A stretch of 64,000 nt of DNA from the NCBI GenBank assembly GCA_009760855.2, contig WPIO01000013.1, forward strand, positions 2,240,001 to 2,304,000. Direction: 5' to 3'. Shown here piece by piece: positions 42,362-64,000 of this stretch. A program made the translations under genes and the position numbers. Positions within the stretch are counted from its first letter, which is position 1. The number at the start of each line of letters is the position of its first letter. The notes beneath the pieces are model-generated. The model was not told the origin of the DNA. It ran no database searches and worked only from the letters and a program-made list of their open reading frames with translations. The stretch is from Cristatella mucedo. Lineage: Eukaryota > Bryozoa > Phylactolaemata > Cristatellidae.

Positions 42362-43099
42362 TATTATTTGGCATTGAATAGCCATGATCCCATTGGTATG
42401 CCGTCTAGTAGAGAAGTGGTGTCGAGAGCACCCTTTTGCATTGCTTACTCGAAACCATAACTTTTGACTTTGGCTTTAATGTCGCATAAGGAGACGTGGT
42501 TAGAGCTGGATTTCCTCTATTAAAAATGCTTACATTTTAACAGTTCCTAGCTTATCAGTAGAATAAGGAAGTTCGTCCACTTGCTTCGCATTTATATAGT
42601 ATTTTTAATTATAAAAGTAATGCACTTATTACAGCGTTACCAAATGTCTCAGGTACTACCAAGTTCGGTAAGGAATGTGCCACCATATCCGTGGAGTCCA
42701 AACACCAAACAATGGAGCTTTCATATGCTGATTTCCCGATGAACCGGCGAACAGAAGTGCATGCACGCAGTACTCCAACCGCAACTCTTGCTTTTTCGCT
42801 AGAATACGTTCAGTGAACTACAAACAAACCTAGCACATTGCACGTCAGATGCAATGATTCTTTTGAGATACGAGCGTTAAGAGTGGACTTTTGATATACT
42901 GATGGGCACAAGAATTCTTTCGCTTCATCCCGAACAATATACTACTAGTAATAAAACAGATCCTCCAAGTTCCTCTTCAACTTCTGGACTTCTCGCGGCA
43001 TAAGCAATGACGTCATCGTGGGAGAGAGAGGGAGAGAGAGCACAGAAGAAGAGTTTGGTCGGTTCGACTAGTAAGGATTTGAGGCAAGTTTGAGACATA

Positions 43100-43560
43100 G
43101 CTAAACAATTAGTCAGAAATGCGGCTGTTACGATGCCTATCCTGGTGAGGGGTTGCTTTGATTAGTAGGCTGGAGCCAGGGAATGAAAAGACCTACAAGT
43201 GAATGACAAAACCTTGAAGTCGATACGCTGCTTGATTGGGAGTCAGTGCATGTCGGCGAGAACTGGTGTGACCTGACAAGTGCGACACTTGTGACAGACA
43301 AGCCTAGCTGCAGAGCTTTGCACCAAAACTAAAAGCGCCTAATTCCACAGGCCGGTAGACCAGTAAGCAGTGAGTTACAGACGTCGAGACGGTATGTCAC
43401 AAATGCACGGTCCAATTTGGATGTAGCACCCCTGTCTGTCACAAATGCACGGTCCAATTTGGATGTAGCACCCCTGTCTAAACAGGCACACATTTGAGCA
43501 AGGTTACATAGCTTTCATTCAAGGTGACAGCTTGAATAGGTGTTCCACCAAATATGTCCC
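43100..43560 (-). mobile_element. LINE-1 relic in unit 4
   Basis: The decayed LINE-1 3' coding region on the minus strand matches the relics in units 1 and 2. Confidence 0.75.
43395..43478. repeat. Perfect 42-bp tandem duplication
   Basis: The segment starting tgtcacaaatgcacggtcc is present twice head to tail, at 43395 and 43437, inside the LINE-1 relic. Confidence 0.97.
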
Positions 43561-44419
43561 GAATTTAATAACGCTTTAAATAGCATAGCTATCTTACTGT
43601 TAGTACAGGTACAATAAGAACTATTATTTTAGATGACGGTCTCATTAACTGCCAAACGCACACGACTATTTTTTAATATTCCCGCCAAAGGCACTGCCAC
43701 ATTTGTTGCCAAAATGCAAGTGTATTTGAAAATACAGTAGAGCTGGTACCAAAATAGTCACATGCATTAACATGCTCTTATCGCCGAGTTAAGAGAGAGT
43801 TTCACGTTGGCAGCCCTTCTAGAAATCGGACGTCTGATGGTCGGCAGATGACAAGTTCGCTCCAGCAACAATTACAAGCAACACGTTCGTGAACACGGGC
43901 AGCTGCTGACACATCCTTTATCAGCCGCTCGAACGTGATACTTGGCTATAACTGCTCCACTAGTTCGAGACACCACCGCTTCACATGGAGGCTAACGGGT
44001 TGCTGAGGCAGACGCAATCCCAAAACTAAGAACTAAACTTTTTACTGGCTTTTCCACAACTCTGTCCTGCAACATCAGGCGCCGACATATTGTGCAGCAA
44101 GCGGAGCCTCTCTGGAAAAACCTAGCAAAACACTAACATCCGGGTTGGCGAAAAATTAAAAAAGTAAACTGCCGTTTGAGGGACGCTTGTCGGGCGCTTG
44201 CCAACGCAATCACTCGATCCGTAGTAACTTGATCAATCACGCGTGCACGCCCCTAATTTGTTGAAGTACTAGTACCAATTGATGTTACTTGATCTTCGCC
44301 TTGATTCTGGTACCGCTAGCTTCTACGTCCACTCCTGCAGCGTATATGTTGTTGATTACAAGAAAGAGCCTCGGTTCAATGCATCTGCAAAATGAAAGCG
44401 TTCCTAGCCAAACACTTAC

Positions 44420-59607
<15,188 letters not shown>

Positions 59608-60510
59608 TCTCGCAGCCGCTACTGACGGCACGGAGGGCGAGCGGCAGGCTGCAGCGATCGTAACACCCGACGACCTTCACCTGGCCGCCAAGGCGAGGAC
59701 GGGTTCAGGGGGTGACCCGCCGCGACCGAGATCCGGCGGCGGCCGTCGGCGTAACCTTCCGTCGAGGGCGCGGCCCGCCGGCTCGAGATAGCGTTCTCCT
59801 TGCGGCAGCTGGGAGTGCGCTCCGCTGCGGCCGCGGTCGCTCGGCGGCGACGCTTGTCTTTCCTTACGGACGCGAAGAGCAACTGGGCATTCTGGGCCGG
59901 GGTAGGCGGGCGGACTGCGCGCGCGCGAGTTCCGTTAGCATCGCCTCCAATTCAGCGCGAGTTTCCGCGTTCGGTCACATGAGCATGCGCAGCGTGCGTT
60001 CTTGTGAAGATCCTTTCGCGACGTCCTAGCAACCCAGCAGCAGCAGCAAATTGTTCTGGCCCAGGATTCGTCGGGATAATCGGCGCCAGCAGAGTCTGCA
60101 CGGCGAGTCGCACGCCTTAAAAGCTGGGCTCGCAGGGCCGACATTCCTACTTGCTGACGCCGACTCCCCTCCCCCCCCCCAGTTATGCGCTTGGACGAGT
60201 AGGCGGACGTCCGGTTCACCAAAGGATTGCAGACTCTTATCGAGCCGGGTGCGAAAACGCTGACGGTGCTGCAAAACGAAACGGCGGTCTGGTGGCGAAT
60301 CGAAAATGTATTGCGAAAGCTACGGGCGGGCGCTGAGAGCTGCTGTCTGCGAGAGCCTCTTTCCCGCTTATGAAGAAAAGGAGCGTCACTGCAGGACCCG
60401 CTACTGTCGCTGCTGCTGACCTCATTCGTGACCTCTGAGTCCGCACGAGGATACCTTTTCGGGCGAGGCTCGGCAACCTATTCCGATTGCCTAGCATTTC
60501 AAATATTCCC
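59608..60510 (-). promoter_or_regulatory. G/C-rich upstream region of gene A (putative promoter)
   Basis: CpG-rich sequence directly 5' of gene A exon 1. No start site or TATA box can be assigned. The call is by position and composition. Confidence 0.35.
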
Positions 60511-60532
60511 AAACGCTGTCAGCCGGTAGGCT

Positions 60533-61490
60533 TAATAATAATAGGAAGAAGAAGAATACATTTATAAAGCGCCCTCAGAGTTTTAATCTCCTTCTAGTCA
60601 CTCTATATGTGCTGCAAAGGGAGCATGATATTTAGTGGTGGCATACGCAGAGTCAGAAAGCATAACAGGGTTAGAGGTGACATGCACAGGGTCAGCATGT
60701 AAATATGGATAGTGGCAGCATGCACTCGGTAAGCACGCATAAGCACACAGAGGACGAATCACAAGGACCCACAACACGCTGCAATAAATACGTGTTTTTG
60801 TCTTCTTTTTAAGTGTCATCAAGTCAGGATATGTCGTGACGTCAGTCGAGAGTGAGTTCCAGGCTTTGGGAGCTTACGAACTAAAGGCATGGTCTCCAAA
60901 GGATTTGAGGTTCGTACGAGGTGCAGCTAAACGATTTAATTTTTCCAGAAAAGTGGGTCGTGCAATCCTTAACCTGGTGGAGGAGTAGATCTGATAGGTA
61001 GGCTGGAGCCAAAGAATGAAGGGACCTAAAAGTGAGTGAAAAAACCTTAAAGTCGATCCGTTGCTTGACTGGTAGCCAGTGCAGGTCGGCGAGAAGTGGT
61101 GTGCTTGCTGTGGCAACTTCGACACTCACGAAAGACCAGCCTGACTGCATAGTTTTGCATCAACTGTAAGCGCTCGATTGCACAGGCTGGTAGGTCAGCA
61201 AGCAGTGAGTTGCAGAAGTCGAGACGGGATGTTACAATGACCAGTTTGGATGTTGTATCCCTGTCCAACCAAGCCCAAAGTTTAGCAATGTTATTTAGCT
61301 AAAAGTAGGCAGACTTGACTGTGGAGCTGATGTGGTCGTCTAGTGCGAAGTCACTATGGAACAGGACACCTAGATTTCCTGCAGATGCTAGAGGAGATGC
61401 AGATGCTGGCAGAGCCAATTTTGAGAGTTCAGTTTCAAAATTTCTGAGTCATACTTGGTTTTCCACAACTATTAAGTTGGTTTAGAATTA
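60533..61490 (-). mobile_element. LINE-1, 5'-truncated copy
   Basis: A 3' tail with ATA repeats, then aaagcgccctcagag (60567), then the 3' coding part on the minus strand: PVKQRIDFKVFSLTFRSLHS, SRLDFCNSLLADLPACAIERL, back to NLG-x-LF-like sequence near 61370. Frameshifts occur throughout. Confidence 0.9.
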
Positions 61491-61634
61491 AGTTGGTGTG
61501 GCTTTCATCTGCATTTGGGTGCATATCTGAGAAATGCATAGACGACATATAGACATAGACATAGACACATAGACGACATATAGACGACGCTTTACACGCA
61601 TCTGTCAAAGTACTTCGGCAAGTGAACAGTAATG

Positions 61635-61975
61635 GTGGTTGGCTACAGAAGCTTTTGTTCTGCAAGTCCTAGACTTCGGAACTCATCTCCACAATGCTTA
61701 CGCGACGACGTTTACTCTCTTGCTGCCGATTCTGGATTATTCTTTCCACCCGTCCTGAGCTACTACTTCCATGCTACTCCTTACTTCCTTGACTTACCTC
61801 CCGATTCTGCTATACTTGTCACTTTCGCTTTTTGGCATGAGATGTAGTCTCTTGGCTATCTAATGTGCGCCAAAAGCAGATTAGGCTTTGAGTGCACTAT
61901 AGAAAGCTGTCCAGCGTAATACCTACCCACTTAGTCATTGAAGCGTTATGGAGTCATAGACGGAGATACATTAAA
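61635..61975 (+). mobile_element. LINE-2 3' fragment
   Basis: SFCSASPRLRNSSPQCLRDD corresponds to the SFSSAGPRLWNSLPQFLRND region of LINE-2. It runs to the UTR and a gtcatagacggagatacatt end. Confidence 0.85.
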
Positions 61976-62109
61976 GTAATACTGGTAACACAAAATGATA
62001 TATGTGGGGGTTAGGTGTGCAACATCTACACCCAAAAGTTCGGTGCTAATGTATTACCACATCGGGGCAGGTGGGATGTAAGGCTGCAGCCCAAGCTTGA
62101 GGATCTTCT

Positions 62110-62205
62110 GAGAGCAGACAGTAATAAAAATAATAAAATTAATATAGCCCCATCGGAGAACTCAATCTCTTTGTAGGCGTTTTACTGTTGCTGCACAGTA
62201 TCACA
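62110..62205 (-). mobile_element. LINE-1/SINE 3' tail remnant
   Basis: A taataaaaataataaa tract is followed by ccatcggagaactcaatct and ctttgtaggcg. Confidence 0.65.
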
Positions 62206-62514
62206 GCTATCAACAGCAGCCTAGCCATCCTCATGCCCGAAGTGTGGGGGATCTATTAATATCAGCAGAGATCTGCAGCCACCACATGTATCACTATTAC
62301 GTGCCATGGTGTGGAGCAGTATACAAGACTGGCACAAAAATCTTCTGCCAAAGGTACCGATCCATTGGCATTCGATATTGGCATGATATACGTGAGCATT
62401 AGCAGGAAGAACAGCTCCAAAAGCTTGCTCGTAAGGTCTTGAATTTTTTTATTTTCACAACTGATTCCTTTGCATTTTATTTCTTACCAGCGCAAGCTTT
62501 TGACTGATGGAGCG

Positions 62515-63720
62515 TCATACTTGTGGTTCATATTCACTCAGTTTCTCAGATTCGAGGATGCCTCTGATTCCCACAAAAAAGTCACGGGAAGAGAGGGGGA
62601 GAGAGATCGGAAGAGAGCCGGAAATAGGCAAGGCTGAGTTTATCAAATCTGTGTTCACACTCATTCTGCTGCCAATTGCCGCGTAGCATTTAATCGCGTT
62701 CTCGACGATTCCTACGTAGTCAGCGTGCTTGTGATTACCGCTACAGTTCTTAGCCACAGACTTAAATTCATTCCATGCCTGCAACTCCAATCCTGTCATT
62801 TTGTATGTAAGCTATGTCTTTGAAAAAATTTCTGATCTGATCTGTGGACCAACAAAAAAGCCAACTTTTATTTTTGCCTCTAATTTTAGGTAACTTTTCT
62901 CATAAGTTCTTAAAGGTATCGCCGTCTTGGTTCAGAGCCTTAACATAGTTTTTCATTAGTCCAAGCTTAATGGGCAACGAATAAAGTGGCAGTTTCTTGC
63001 TGTCGACAAGAGGAAGCTCTTGGTCGTTGTCACTCCAGCGCACAAAATGTGTATGCTCTGGCTAGTCTTTCTTTCGGTAATGAAGATCATTAGCGCGACT
63101 ATCCCGCAGACATAAAAAGCACATACATTTTGTGGAGCCACCTTGTAGTCCAAGCAAAAGGGCAGTGACCTTGAAATTGCAGCATATCTGCCACAGGTGT
63201 TGATCATATTTAATTTCATAGAGAAGTATTTTCAGGTTTTCGTAAGTCTCTTTCATCAGTATAGAATGTGCAACCGACACAAAGAAAACGTTTGTTTCCA
63301 TTGTGAAGCAAAACTCCATTTAAACTTCGGTTATACTACCCTATGAAGAGTCTCCACTGAGTTGGATCACAGCACTTTTCCATTTGATAACTAGACCTTA
63401 GTCGATGCTGCAACAGATTAGTTAATACCTTCGTCGAAAATTACGGCAGAAAGTCTTTTTCGCGATGTCTGTACCACTAAAATGTAGTAGCCGGCGCAAG
63501 AAAATCTTACTCTTTAAATCTAGAGCCGAGGAGTTCAGCCGATTCTTTTGGCAGATCAAAGTCTCTCACTGAGTCATCAAGATCTGATTGTGACATCAGT
63601 ATAGGTATTGGAACATCAAGAACATCGTTGTTGTCATCAACGTCACCTTCAATCGAACTTGAATCACTGTCAGTCAATATATCATCAAGTGTAACGGGTG
63701 GAACAGGAACTTCCACGTCA
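62515..63720 (-). pseudogene. Relic of the same uncharacterised repeated ORF family as 54725-55275
   Basis: Minus-strand blocks in order: DLDDSVRDFDLPKESAELLG (about 63560-63500), MKETYENLKILLYEIKYDQH then LLGLQGGSTKCMCFLCLRDS (63260-63090), a SLPIKLGLMKNYVKAL segment (near 62950) and MTGLELQAWNEFKSV...ADYVGIVENAIK...SRMSV (62799-62640). The blocks lie in at least two frames, so it is decayed. The CFLC-x-x-DSRA motif suggests a metal-binding element. The function of the family is not known to me. Confidence 0.65.
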
Positions 63721-63784
63721 TCACCGTGCAGTACAAGTCGTATTGCTGACAGTAGATTTGAATATTCAATTGTATGCTTGTCCG

Positions 63785-63922
63785 AGCTGGTTTGGTCCAG
63801 CGGTTAAGGTGCTCGCCCCGACCAAGGTCTGGCTGAGGTCGTAGGCTTGAGCCCCGAGGCATATGAGAAGCGCCTGAATAGAGATTAAGTTCTCTTGGGG
63901 CGCTATACAAATGAATTATATA
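63785..63922 (+). mobile_element. SINE-1 (tRNA-derived)
   Basis: It closely matches 48103-48240: A box tggtccagcgg (63793), diverged B box (ggcttgagccc), and the shared 3' tail ending gctatacaaatgaatta. Confidence 0.9.
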
Positions 63923-63971
63923 AATATATATATTTTATATATATCCTTCTTGCTGAAAAGCTGCACGTTAG

Positions 63972-64000
63972 TGATAATAATAATAATAATATTGCACTTG
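63972..64000 (-). mobile_element. Start of a LINE-1 3' tail, cut by window edge
   Basis: A TAA repeat followed by attgcacttg is how minus-oriented LINE-1 copies begin (compare 5619-5645). Confidence 0.5.

Larger units (their letters stand above)
42362..43990. repeat. Partial, diverged kelch unit 4 (no kelch gene)
   Basis: Its blocks correspond in order to 23750-25870 and 31150-32930: tttggcattga, aaacctagcacattgcacgtca, a LINE-1 relic at 43100-43560 (minus), and gggcagctgctgacacatcc. Homology ends near 43990, before the position where the kelch gene would follow. Confidence 0.75.

Overview
This is a metazoan nuclear window. It has spliced genes with canonical GT/AG junctions, long introns, very long dinucleotide microsatellites, two abundant families of CR1/L2-like non-LTR retrotransposons, tRNA-derived SINEs and DNA-transposon relics. 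The species is not decidable from sequence alone. An invertebrate, possibly a chelicerate such as a tick, fits the repeat mix, but that is a low-confidence inference.

Host genes are all on the minus strand. (1) Gene A, 59607 down to 44420, is an AIG1/ADTRP-like membrane hydrolase gene of which I could assemble five coding exons: 59455-59607, 48939-49079, 46657-46758, 46430-46545 and 44420-44571. The last few codons were not found. (2) Gene B, 7537 down to 1896 and leaving the window on the left, is a second member with the same exon plan (7388-7537, 2276-2416, 1896-1997). The two are a tandem paralogous pair. (3) Between them lie two intact, intronless, 358-codon kelch-repeat genes (27380-28456 and 33519-34595). 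Each is embedded in a tandemly duplicated unit of about 6.1-6.3 kb. A decayed kelch copy sits at about 20.3 kb. A third unit has lost its kelch gene by deletion (junction near 38663), and a partial unit lies at 42.4-44.0 kb. The kelch proteins end in a BC-box-like helix, as in KLHDC-type cullin adaptors. They differ at roughly one residue in six, while the flanking non-coding DNA is much more similar.

Layout: 0-7.5 kb gene B with LINE/SINE-filled introns; 7.5-8.7 kb GA repeat and GC-rich upstream region of gene B; 8.7-11.5 kb mostly unassigned; 11.6-15 kb nearly complete LINE-2; 15.3-19.5 kb LINE-2/LINE-1/SINE debris; 20.3-44 kb kelch unit array, interrupted by a probable solo LTR, LINE insertions and a hAT relic (39.5-41.7 kb); 44.4-59.6 kb gene A, whose introns hold AT/CT microsatellites, a GC-rich island with a perfect 21-bp hairpin, SINEs and a hAT fragment; 59.6-60.5 kb GC-rich upstream region of gene A; 60.5-64 kb LINE, SINE and uncharacterised mobile-ORF relics.

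In this annotation LINE-1 means the family whose 3' end reads like 'gcgccctcagagaactta' and ends in TAA/ATT repeats. LINE-2 means the family whose 3' end reads like 'gagttacagacggagatac' and ends in ATTAC repeats. SINE-1 and SINE-2 are the two tRNA-headed families. These names are local to this report.
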